This document shows, piece by piece, positions 1 to 7,439 of a DNA stretch of 35,238 nt (position 1 is its first letter; the number at the start of each line of letters is the position of its first letter). Position numbers and translations under genes: made by a program. The stretch lies in assembly GCA_009784635.1 (NCBI GenBank), contig WRBG01000002.1:1-35238 (forward strand). The letters are read 5' to 3'. Below the pieces are notes generated by a model. The model made no database searches. It was not told the DNA's origin and worked only from the letters and a program-made list of their open reading frames with translations. Source of the stretch: Bacteroidales bacterium. GTDB lineage: Bacteria > Bacteroidota > Bacteroidia > Bacteroidales > UBA932.

Positions 1-783
1 GTAGAGGTCAACGTATTCGCCGCTCAATAATTCGCCGTCCATGCCGTCTTCCAAAAGTATTGACAGGTCCGAAGCGCCAATTCCCCATGCGTATCCCCTA
101 TTTCCGAGCATACTAAGCTCATTTTTGTTCACATAAAGTGCAAGGTAATGATTCATATCGGGTACTTCCACACGGACAGAAACCGGCCAATACCTGTTGG
201 GATAGCTTTCATTCCAGTTCTGGTTTCCTATATTGTTGAGTCCATAACCAACTGTTCCAATTTCTCTTACACCATTCATTAAAACCTGCGCCGAGGTATC
301 CATACCGGCCCAAACGGCAGGAGCCGCAGGCATCACCGAAGTAGAAACGGCCATCGGGTATCCTTCCACGTCCACTTCAAGGCGGTAAACACTTCCGGGA
401 CGGGTGGCAACTCCGCTTAACCTCCGGCTGAAACCGTTTTGCCCCCACCTCCAGTTATCGCCAAATTGGGTTATATCTGTAGACATGTCAAACGGGCCCG
501 GTATGGAGAGGAGCAGCGCGCCGTCTTCAAACAGGCGTATTTCACCGCTGCGAATGTTATCGTATTTAAGTCGTACCCGTTGACTTTTTGCCAGCGAATT
601 GCCTTCCATAAGCGTGATGTCAAAAACACCGGTTCTGCCATCGAGTATGGCGGTAACAGACAGTTTAGGCGGAAAATCGAGGCGTTCAATATCCAATTCC
701 CTTACCATGGTAAAGTCGCAAGCCACAAGAAAAAACAGAGCGTGAAGAAGAACGAATAACGATTTAGTGTTCAATATTTTCAT
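1..783 (-). CDS. DUF4249 domain lipoprotein (3' part beyond window)
   Basis: The minus strand is open from an ATG at 783 to the window edge, giving 261 residues with no stop, so the C-terminus is missing. The N-terminus is a lipoprotein signal (MKILNTKSLFVLLHALFF followed by LVAC, with lipidated Cys near residue 22). The following beta-rich sequence, including a PPKLSVTAILD stretch and a run on values such as RLEVDVEGYPM, resembles DUF4249, a Bacteroidetes outer-membrane-associated lipoprotein family that sits beside TonB-dependent receptors. It lies 34 bp downstream of the receptor gene on the same strand and is probably co-transcribed, acting as the surface partner of that receptor. The substrate cannot be told. 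Family assignment rests on sequence pattern and context, not on an alignment. Confidence 0.75.
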   Translation of the reverse strand, partial: MKILNTKSLFVLLHALFFLVACDFTMVRELDIERLDFPPKLSVTAILDGRTGVFDITLMEGNSLAKSQRVRLKYDNIRSGEIRLFEDGALLLSIPGPFDMSTDITQFGDNWRWGQNGFSRRLSGVATRPGSVYRLEVDVEGYPMAVSTSVMPAAPAVWAGMDTSAQVLMNGVREIGTVGYGLNNIGNQNWNESYPNRYWPVSVRVEVPDMNHYLALYVNKNELSMLGNRGYAWGIGASDLSILLEDGMDGELLSGEYVDLY

Positions 784-817
784 GTTTTTTGATTTTTTAT
801 TTATGGAATCTCCACGT

Positions 818-3244
818 TTAGAATTTAAATTGGAAACTCAGAGACGGGATTATCGGAAACAGGCTGTATTGCATGAATCTAAATTCGCCCCATCTATCTT
901 TTTCTATATTTATATGATACGGATTTTTGCGGTTGTAGGCATTGTATACGCTCCATACCCAGCGACTTTCGCCCCACTTCCTTTGCTTGATAAAGGAGAG
1001 GCTTGCATCTAAACGATGGTATGGTTCCATGCGGTATCCATTGCGTTCGCCGTACTCAATATATTGATATGTGAGTCCCGAAGCAGCCCCTGTAAGAATC
1101 GGATGATTCACATCAAATACGCCTACGGGCAGCGTGATGCAGTTGCCCGAACTGTATACCCAAGTAATGGAAACATCAATGTCGCGCTTCTCTCTTTTGA
1201 TACGCTGCATCAAAACGATGCTGAAGTCGTGGCGGCGGTCGTATTTGTAGGGGAAACGCTTGCCGTCGTTCAATTCGTCAAAGTGACGGTCTGACCACGA
1301 CAGCGTGTAGCCTGCCCATCCCGTAAAACTGCCGCTCTTTTTCTCGGCAAACAACTCCATGCCGTAGCTGCGGCCGGTGCCTTGCAGGAGCTTTTGCTCC
1401 CAATCCTCGTCAATGTTTAAGAAGCTGGAGCCTTCTCTGTAATCCAGCACATTCGTTAATGTTTTGTAATATCCTTCGAGGCTTATTTCGTAATCTTCCC
1501 TATGGTTGTGAACAAATCCCAGGGCTATCTGGTCCGCTTTCTGCGGACGCAACAGCTCGGTGGCAGGAACCCACAGGTCTCTGGGAAAACCTCCGGCGTT
1601 GTTGGTCAGTAAGTGTACGTATTGTGCCATGCGCGAATAGGAAGCTTTGGCGGAAAGTTGCGGGCTAATCAAGTATCGGGTAGAGATACGCGGTTGCCAT
1701 ACGTTGTAGAAACTGTCGCCCATGCCGTATGCCGACCAGTGTAGCCCGACGTTGGTTTTCAGACGCTCGGTCAGCCGGATATCATCCTCTACATAAACGC
1801 TGTATTCCCATGCGTAGCGTTTGGAGGCGCCAAAATCGCGGCTTCCTGTCGTATCGCGGAGGGAAACCCTGCCCGGATTAAACGTGTGGTAAATGGCGCC
1901 GGCGCCAAAACGAACATAATGGTTAGGAGACGGAATATAATCGAACGCAATCCTCCCGCTCCGGTCCTGTATGCCATAGTTGTTGCGCAACTCGGAAAAG
2001 TTATGAACGGGAACTGTTTGGCCGCTGACGGAATGTGTTTGTTCACGGTCGTTTTTTCTACTGAAATTGTCGCGAAATCGGCTATAAGCCAGCGCAGTAT
2101 TGACGAACAACCGGTTGGTAATCACATAATTCCATCGTAAGGTTGTCATGAAGTTGCCCCATTGCATACTAAAATCCATCTTGTCGGTACCCGAAATGAT
2201 ATTGTCGTGTTCGTATTTGTATTTGCCGATTCCATACATCTTGTCGTCTCCCATGTAGGCGCTGAGGTAGATTCGGCTTTTATCCGAAAATTTGTGGTTG
2301 ATTTTTGCGGTCAAGTCGTAGAAATAGAAGCCGGCTTTGGAGATTTCGCCCTGCATATTTATGTGGGCATCGCTTCCCGGGTCTTCTGCCATGCTGCTTA
2401 ACGCACCAAGGGCGGGTCTCATCAACAAGTCCGCGTACGTGCGCCTGCCCGACACAATGAATGATGTGCGGTCTTTTACAATAGGGCCTTCCAAAGTTAG
2501 GTTGCTCCACAGCAGTCCAATGGCGCCCTCGCCGCGAAATTTTTGCATATTGCCCTCTTTCATGCTGATGTCGAGTACAGACGAAACACGTCCTCCGTAC
2601 CTTGCGGGGAAACCGCCCTTGTAGGCTTCCATGCTATTGATGGCGTCTCCATTGAACATCGAAACAAAGCCCAGCAGGTGTGATGTGTTGTATATGGGCA
2701 CTCCATCCAGCAAAACCAGATTTTGGTCCGGACTGCCGCCACGTACATGCAATCCGGTGCTGCCCTCATTGCCCGACTGTATACCGGGCGTCAGTTGCAA
2801 AGCCCTCATCACGTCTGTTACGCCCAAAGCGGCGGGAAGTGATTTTATCTGCGCTATAGGCATGCTTATCAAGCTCATCTGTGAACGCTCCCCTGTACGC
2901 AATGCGGCGGTAACTATAGCTTCCTGCAGGTGATGTCCTTCTGCAAGGTTTAGGTTAATCACCGTGTCGCGGTAAAGCTGGAAATGGAAAACTTGCGTGC
3001 GGTAGCCCATATACGAATATACAAGTTCCACCCTGCCTTCGGGCAGCGTCAAGCTGTAAAAACCAGCCCGGTTGGTAGAAGCAGCTGTCATATTGGTTTT
3101 ATCGTACACCGTGGCGCCAATCAGACTTTCGCTGCTCAAACTATCTGTCACGTAGCCGCTGATGGTATGCCGCGGCGCCCTTTGCGCAAAAGCGCCGAAC
3201 ACCAAAACAGACAATAATACAACAGCGCATAGATATTTCATCAT
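818..3244 (-). CDS. TonB-dependent outer-membrane receptor with carboxypeptidase-regulatory domain
   Basis: An 808-residue protein with a Sec signal peptide (about residues 1-20, ending FGAFAQ), a CarboxypepD_reg-like beta-sandwich (about 27-105: HTISGYVTDSLSSESLIGAT), a plug domain (about 125-230, with LHVRGGSPDQNLVLLDGVPI and YGGRVSSVLDI) and a long C-terminal beta-barrel ending in aromatic residues (SFQFKF). The family imports scarce ligands across the outer membrane using TonB-ExbBD energy. The size and domain order are those of the FecA/CirA-like Bacteroidetes receptors that pair with DUF4249 lipoproteins, not of SusC with SusD. It follows the peptide precursor gene on the same strand after a hairpin at 3284-3319, so it may be an import or export partner of that peptide, but this is inference. 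The start MMKYL could equally be the second Met. Confidence 0.9.
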   Translation of the reverse strand: MMKYLCAVVLLSVLVFGAFAQRAPRHTISGYVTDSLSSESLIGATVYDKTNMTAASTNRAGFYSLTLPEGRVELVYSYMGYRTQVFHFQLYRDTVINLNLAEGHHLQEAIVTAALRTGERSQMSLISMPIAQIKSLPAALGVTDVMRALQLTPGIQSGNEGSTGLHVRGGSPDQNLVLLDGVPIYNTSHLLGFVSMFNGDAINSMEAYKGGFPARYGGRVSSVLDISMKEGNMQKFRGEGAIGLLWSNLTLEGPIVKDRTSFIVSGRRTYADLLMRPALGALSSMAEDPGSDAHINMQGEISKAGFYFYDLTAKINHKFSDKSRIYLSAYMGDDKMYGIGKYKYEHDNIISGTDKMDFSMQWGNFMTTLRWNYVITNRLFVNTALAYSRFRDNFSRKNDREQTHSVSGQTVPVHNFSELRNNYGIQDRSGRIAFDYIPSPNHYVRFGAGAIYHTFNPGRVSLRDTTGSRDFGASKRYAWEYSVYVEDDIRLTERLKTNVGLHWSAYGMGDSFYNVWQPRISTRYLISPQLSAKASYSRMAQYVHLLTNNAGGFPRDLWVPATELLRPQKADQIALGFVHNHREDYEISLEGYYKTLTNVLDYREGSSFLNIDEDWEQKLLQGTGRSYGMELFAEKKSGSFTGWAGYTLSWSDRHFDELNDGKRFPYKYDRRHDFSIVLMQRIKREKRDIDVSITWVYSSGNCITLPVGVFDVNHPILTGAASGLTYQYIEYGERNGYRMEPYHRLDASLSFIKQRKWGESRWVWSVYNAYNRKNPYHINIEKDRWGEFRFMQYSLFPIIPSLSFQFKF

Positions 3245-3283
3245 ACTTCAATTAATATTTGTTTCTTATTCTTAAAAGCAATA

Positions 3284-3319
3284 AGAGGGCACAAAATTAG
3301 GCATAACTCCACGCCCTCT
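3284..3319 (-). terminator. Hairpin between peptide precursor and receptor gene
   Basis: A perfect 7-bp stem (AGAGGGC at 3284-3290 and GCCCTCT at 3313-3319) encloses a 22-nt loop. On the minus strand the stem is followed by TTATTGCTTTTAAG, a modest U-rich tail. It lies 57 bp past the precursor stop and 40 bp before the receptor start, so it could end the lanC-precursor transcript or attenuate reading into the receptor. The loop carries TAATTTTG on the minus strand (3292-3299), which fits the Bacteroidetes -7 box TAnnTTTG and could be a separate receptor promoter. Confidence 0.5.
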
Positions 3320-3375
3320 CATAATTACATTGGATTGAATACCTAAAGCAAAGTCAATCATCTTGCAGTACATAT

Positions 3376-3627
3376 TTAATGACACGTTCCATCAGCATCA
3401 TTTTCGCAGTCAGCATACGTTTGAGGTTCGGCATCACTAAGCGCACCACTGGTGGTGCCACCGCCCCCAGTGGGACAGGAGTTGCTTGGACAGCCATTAT
3501 TGCACCATGAAAAGCCCATACAACCCCAAACACTCGTAATTATCGTCCCGCCCTTTACTTGACTCAGATGGTTATCGTCTAGACTTGAAATCTGTTCCCT
3601 CTTTAAAACTAATTTATTCCTATTCAT
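3376..3627 (-). CDS. Double-glycine RiPP precursor (class I lanthipeptide-like)
   Basis: An 83-residue peptide. The leader (residues 1-27, MNRNKLVLKREQISSLDDNH then LSQVKGG) matches the Bacteroidetes class I lanthipeptide/GG-leader pattern: basic start, K-L-x-L-K, I-S-x-L-x-D, and a terminal GG cleavage site. The 56-residue core is Cys/Ser/Thr-rich with six Cys (GC, WC, GC, SC, DC, TC contexts) and many Ser/Thr, as needed for lanthionine rings. It lies 143 bp downstream of the LanC-like gene on the same strand. The intercistronic gap contains imperfect dyads (CTCTG/CAGAG with TTATG/CATAA, within about 3695-3726) that could shape processing. No dehydratase, protease or transporter gene is present in the window. 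The family is known; the product and its activity are not. The peptide might also be cyclised or matured in another way. Confidence 0.8.
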   Translation of the reverse strand: MNRNKLVLKREQISSLDDNHLSQVKGGTIITSVWGCMGFSWCNNGCPSNSCPTGGGGTTSGALSDAEPQTYADCENDADGTCH

Positions 3628-3770
3628 TTTATTTATTTTTTCTTGTTTATACTGTGATTATTATAGATATGACGACCACAGACATCGTAATCTCTGCCTT
3701 TTATGCCAAGACACATAAGACAGAGGCTGCATGAATATTTGAAGGTGAATAAGTGCCATAATAGTACCGT

Positions 3771-4976
3771 TTAGATTAAAAACACGGATTCGTCCCAATG
3801 AATCAATTTGGGATTTTGAAAACTAAGGAGGGTTGAACCTACACCCGAAATGCCGACAAGCAGGTCAAGCGGATGTTCTTTATTGCCCTCTGTGAACACA
3901 TACCCGACAACTCCCTCCGTTTCATTACCCAGCAAAAGGGTCCTTTTTAACCAGTAATTGGCTGCTTCCTCAAAGTAACTATTTTGGGTTTCATAATATA
4001 ATCTATTAAATATGTGCGTAATACCTGATGCTCCATGACAAAATCCTGCATCTTTTACGCGAGTTTCTGTATCGTTTCTCCTTTGAGCAACCTGTTCCAG
4101 CATGCGTATTGCATCAATCTGCACCGGAAAAACCGACGACACGTGAAAAAGAATGTATAAAGCAGTCAAGTCTCCGTAGCACCAAGCAAGCCGCGACATG
4201 TTCTGCTTACTGTCAAACTGCGATATTTTATCATATTCTATCGAAAAAGGAAAATATGAAGGAACTCCCGAGCCATTCATGTGGTCAAGCATGAAGGATA
4301 TATTTTCCCGCATCATTTCACTGCACTTTTGAGGTAAAATGTGTTGTAAATAACACTTATACAGAAAAAATAATGTGCCCGGTATTCCATGCGCCAATCC
4401 AAAATCTACTATTTCTTTTTTACTTTGCGGTCTTACCCGTCTCCATGTTAGATAGCCTCCCACATTTTCCCTGTCATGATATAGCCCATTTATTATACTT
4501 TCAACAATACTGAAATTTCCCCTTTTTAGAAAATAAAAGCCAATACCAACCGCGTGATGAAGCTGGTCATATTCTTTTTTTTCTATCATTAACTTCGCGT
4601 ATTGCAAAAGAACCTTGTCAATATCAGACAAGTAATCATCTAAATCTATCTCTATTAAATCATTTTCCTTCAAGTAAATAATCAACCATGCAAATCCGGC
4701 TATGCCGGAACAGTAGGAAACCATAGCTGCTTTTCCTGTATAAATCTTTTCGTTTATTAGACCAATTGTTTGATTCAACTTATCTAAAAACCTTGCATCA
4801 TCCGAGTTTCTATAAAATAAAGACAACAATAACCCCACTCCCGCCAAACCATCCAACAAGCCAACCTTGTCGGTATAATCCAAGTTACAACTCAACAGAT
4901 ATTCGCCTATTTGCTTTTGCTTACGATTAACCTGTGGCAGAAGCTCGTTGTCAATTTTTATAGTCGCTAAACACAC
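3771..4976 (-). CDS. LanC-like lanthionine cyclase
   Basis: A 401-residue protein with the repeated Gly-rich motifs of the LanC alpha/alpha barrel: LLDGLAGVGLLLSLF (about 40-54), YCSGIAGFAWL (88-98), DFGLAHGIPGTLFFLY (191-206), LAWCYGDLTALYIL (263-276) and GFCHGASGITHIF (311-323). Cys266, Cys313 and His314 fit the three zinc ligands of the family and His196 fits the conserved active-site His. LanC enzymes add Cys thiols to dehydrated Ser/Thr in precursor peptides to close lanthionine rings; the double-glycine peptide just downstream is the obvious substrate. The best start is GTG at 4976, because the nearby upstream in-frame ATG is followed by a stop. No LanB dehydratase lies nearby, so the dehydrating enzyme must be elsewhere, or the gene is a relic or LanC-like protein of other function. 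Confidence 0.85.
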   Translation of the reverse strand: MCLATIKIDNELLPQVNRKQKQIGEYLLSCNLDYTDKVGLLDGLAGVGLLLSLFYRNSDDARFLDKLNQTIGLINEKIYTGKAAMVSYCSGIAGFAWLIIYLKENDLIEIDLDDYLSDIDKVLLQYAKLMIEKKEYDQLHHAVGIGFYFLKRGNFSIVESIINGLYHDRENVGGYLTWRRVRPQSKKEIVDFGLAHGIPGTLFFLYKCYLQHILPQKCSEMMRENISFMLDHMNGSGVPSYFPFSIEYDKISQFDSKQNMSRLAWCYGDLTALYILFHVSSVFPVQIDAIRMLEQVAQRRNDTETRVKDAGFCHGASGITHIFNRLYYETQNSYFEEAANYWLKRTLLLGNETEGVVGYVFTEGNKEHPLDLLVGISGVGSTLLSFQNPKLIHWDESVFLI

Positions 4977-5001
4977 CTTTATCGCATTTTATTATTTGCG
5001 A

Positions 5002-5033
5002 CGAAGATAAATAAAACGATTTAATCTGACAAC
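5002..5033 (-). promoter_or_regulatory. Possible lanC promoter (-33/-7)
   Basis: On the minus strand GTTG (5033-5030), a 20-bp spacer and TATCTTCG (5009-5002) each differ by one base from the Bacteroidetes TTTG/TAnnTTTG elements. The predicted start is about 20 nt before the GTG at 4976. It is a weak match judged by spacing and position. Confidence 0.35.
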
Positions 5034-5136
5034 TACACAACCGTGTACATTTTGACTGCCTTGTATTGCGTTCATTTTTAAGGCATACTGAATTATTCCC
5101 GAATTATCTTGTGTTTTTCTCTATATTTCCCGAGTT

Positions 5137-6048
5137 TTACTCCGTCAATTTTCCTGTTCTTATCGCGTATCGTATTGTCCACTCTCCTACGCCTTCCCGT
5201 ATTGCAATAGAATTGACGCTACAACCTTTGTTCAACTCGTCCTGTACACGCAAGAGCTTTTCCGGCGTCATCGGTCGCCGCTGCTTCTTGGGTTCCGTAT
5301 TTTTTTTCTGTTTGGGATGATTGGGATAATCAAATATCAACCGATGATTAAATGCATAAATAACGGACTCAGTTATAGAATTGGTTTTCAGTTTTTTGAA
5401 AATAGCCCTCTTTCTACTCTGGTAAGCATGATACGAAATGCACAACTTGTTGGCTGCCTCCATGCCTATTTTCCCACGATGGACCAATCTCAGCACCCCC
5501 TTTTCTTGCTCGCTAAGCATCGGTATCCTCCTTTTTATCCATTCTTTACTTTCCAACACAAATTCTTCATAATCTACACCATCAGTATAATGGGCGCACA
5601 GACACCCGGATTTATTTAATACCGAGCTTGACAGCAAGCACAAGCCAAACTGTAGCCGTTTATTGACAAATACAGGTCTTAATTTGTGGTAAATCATCAT
5701 GTGCCTTGATTGATGCTTCATGCGGACGGTAAATGAAAAATAATCAAGAGCGCCCAAGTCATTCATATCAGACATGCGCTGCCGGATAACATCCAGCGCC
5801 TCCATCAACAACAGCAGGTCGTCTGGATGAATCACTTTCGAGAAAAAATTGTATCCCAACGACAAGACTTGTTCTACGGTGTGGCCGCAAAGAAAGAGCG
5901 GGTTGTTAGCCACAAAGTAGAAGCCTCGTTTGGAAAAGTCAATCACATACATTGCCTCCATACTGATGGCTGCAAAGTCGTTCATACCGAATGGTATCTG
6001 GTCGTTGAGCGGTGCAACAAAATCTATTTGAGAATCATCTATATTCAC
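5137..6048 (-). CDS. PAS-LuxR transcriptional regulator with second C-terminal HTH
   Basis: A 303-residue protein. Residues about 30-130 resemble the PAS-like sensor common in Bacteroidales LuxR regulators (YVIDFSKRGFYFVANNPLF, then SLGYNFFSKVIHPDDLLLL). Residues 176-235 form a GerE/LuxR helix-turn-helix (MLSEQEKGVLRLVHRGKIG, then YHAYQSRKRAIFKKL). A basic linker (246-258, with KQKKNTEPKKQRRP) leads to residues 262-299 (LLRVQDELNKGCSVNSIAIR, then EGVGEWTIRYAI), which look like a second, resolvase/Hin-type helix-turn-helix. No receiver domain is present, so it senses directly through PAS. It lies between the lanC operon (same strand, 160 bp upstream of lanC) and the divergent sigma54 regulator. 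It may control the peptide operon; that is inference from position. Confidence 0.75.
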   Translation of the reverse strand: MNIDDSQIDFVAPLNDQIPFGMNDFAAISMEAMYVIDFSKRGFYFVANNPLFLCGHTVEQVLSLGYNFFSKVIHPDDLLLLMEALDVIRQRMSDMNDLGALDYFSFTVRMKHQSRHMMIYHKLRPVFVNKRLQFGLCLLSSSVLNKSGCLCAHYTDGVDYEEFVLESKEWIKRRIPMLSEQEKGVLRLVHRGKIGMEAANKLCISYHAYQSRKRAIFKKLKTNSITESVIYAFNHRLIFDYPNHPKQKKNTEPKKQRRPMTPEKLLRVQDELNKGCSVNSIAIREGVGEWTIRYAIRTGKLTE

Positions 6049-6072
6049 GATTGTAGCGTAAAGTCGTTACCG

Positions 6073-6080
6073 CAAAAATA
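6073..6080 (-). promoter_or_regulatory. -7 box for PAS-LuxR regulator
   Basis: TATTTTTG on the minus strand fits TAnnTTTG, with a predicted start near 6068, about 20 nt before the ATG at 6048. No clear -33 TTTG is seen. It lies back to back with the promoter at 6111-6118. Confidence 0.45.
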
Positions 6081-6110
6081 CAAAAATGCCCGAATTGAAA
6101 GGATTTTATG

Positions 6111-6118
6111 TATATTTG
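6111..6118 (+). promoter_or_regulatory. -7 box of sigma54 regulator gene; leaderless start
   Basis: TATATTTG is an exact TAnnTTTG box. Only TAGG separates it from the ATG at 6123, so the expected transcription start (about five bases past the final G) is the A of the start codon. The mRNA would be leaderless. No good -33 TTTG is seen. Confidence 0.6.
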
Positions 6119-6122
6119 TAGG

Positions 6123-7439
6123 ATGAAAACGAAGGTTCTGATTGTAGAAGATGACGCTGCTTTTGGAGCCATGCTTAGGGCGTGGTTTGAGCGCAATGGG
6201 TATCAGACGGCGCTTTGTACAACGATTGCGGCTGCCAAACAGGAACTTACAAAAAATCGCTACCACCTCCTTTTGAGCGACCTGCGGCTGCCCGACAGCG
6301 ATGGCATTATGCTTTTGCAATGGGTAAGGGAGCAACATATGGCCACGCCCGTAATCATCATGACCGGATATGCGGAGGTTCAAAGCGCTGTGGCGGCCAT
6401 TAAGTTGGGCGCAGAAGATTATCTGGAAAAACCCATTGTGCCGGATGTACTCAAAGAAAAGATAGAGAACGCTTTGGCAAAACATAAAGGGATGGTTACG
6501 CCGCATGTTATGCAGGAGAAAAAAGAAGCGTCCCAAATTGTGCTTGGACACAGCGCTATAGCCAGACAGGTGTACGACCATATTACACGGGTGGCTCCCA
6601 CCAAAATGTCGGTGTTAATCCTTGGCGAGAGCGGTACGGGCAAGGAATATGCGGCCAAGATGATTCATAACCACAGCCCAAGGAAAAATAAACCTTTTAT
6701 TGCGGTTGACTGCGGCAGTCTTTCCAAGGAACTTGCCCCCAGCGAACTGTTTGGACACATCAAGGGGTCTTTCACATCGGCCATTGACAACAAAACGGGC
6801 GTCTTTGAGCTGGCAAACGGCGGAACGGTGTTGTTAGACGAGGTGGGCAACCTGCTCTACGAAGTACAGGCGCAATTACTCAGAACTTTGCAGGAGCAGA
6901 AAGTACGCCCTGTGGGTTCTGCAAAAGATATCCCCATAGATGTACGCATTGTGGCCGCCACCAACGAAGATTTGGAGTCAGCCATTGCCGAGGGACGTTT
7001 TCGCGAAGATTTATATCACCGCCTCCATGAATTTTCGCTCTTTATTCCGCCATTGCGCAACAGGGAAAACGACATCAGCCTGTTTGCCCATGAGTTTTTG
7101 AGAGAGGCCAATGATGAGTTGGCGCGCAATATACAAGGGTTTAGCCATCAAACTATTACCCTGCTTGAAAAGCACCACTGGAGCGGCAACCTTCGCGAGC
7201 TGCGTAATGTGGTCAGGCGCGCTGTACTCTTTGCCAAGGGAGACCATATTGTTCTTGACGATTTGCCTCTTTTAAGCGAACCTAAATCTCAAGACTTTAC
7301 CCTTTACCCCGGCAACGAAAAGGGGCAGATAGAAGCAGCGCTGCACAAAGCAAGGGGCAACAAAACCTTGGCGGCGCAACTCCTTAAAATTGACCGAAAA
7401 ACACTTTACAATAAGATGCACGTCTACGGCATCAAATGA
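6123..7439 (+). CDS. Sigma54-dependent response regulator (NtrC family)
   Basis: A 438-residue activator: receiver domain (1-118, acidic pair ED/D 9-11, phospho-acceptor Asp53 in LSDLRLPDSDG, Lys at EKP), AAA+ domain (about 140-370, Walker A GESGTGKE 168-175, Walker B TVLLDE 235-240) and a C-terminal Fis-type helix-turn-helix (about 403-436, NKTLAAQLLKIDRKTLYNKM). Phosphorylation should trigger oligomerisation and ATP-driven opening of sigma54-RNA polymerase. The sigma54-contacting GAFTGA loop reads GSFTSA (215-220); the second change (G to S at the fifth position) is unusual. The ATG at 6123 is preferred over an in-frame ATG at 6108 because the -7 box lies between them. It converges on the hybrid kinase with an 8-bp overlap of stop regions, so the two very probably form a pair. 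Confidence 0.92.
   Translation: MKTKVLIVEDDAAFGAMLRAWFERNGYQTALCTTIAAAKQELTKNRYHLLLSDLRLPDSDGIMLLQWVREQHMATPVIIMTGYAEVQSAVAAIKLGAEDYLEKPIVPDVLKEKIENALAKHKGMVTPHVMQEKKEASQIVLGHSAIARQVYDHITRVAPTKMSVLILGESGTGKEYAAKMIHNHSPRKNKPFIAVDCGSLSKELAPSELFGHIKGSFTSAIDNKTGVFELANGGTVLLDEVGNLLYEVQAQLLRTLQEQKVRPVGSAKDIPIDVRIVAATNEDLESAIAEGRFREDLYHRLHEFSLFIPPLRNRENDISLFAHEFLREANDELARNIQGFSHQTITLLEKHHWSGNLRELRNVVRRAVLFAKGDHIVLDDLPLLSEPKSQDFTLYPGNEKGQIEAALHKARGNKTLAAQLLKIDRKTLYNKMHVYGIK

Noticed and set aside
3651-3732. A 23-codon frame on the minus strand between lanC and the precursor
   Set aside because: No leader motif, no start signal and it lies across imperfect dyads; chance is the simpler reading.
3735-3760. 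Sigma54-like TATGGCAC on the minus strand upstream of the peptide precursor
   Set aside because: The -24 part is good, but the -12 region reads CACC instead of TTGC at the required spacing.
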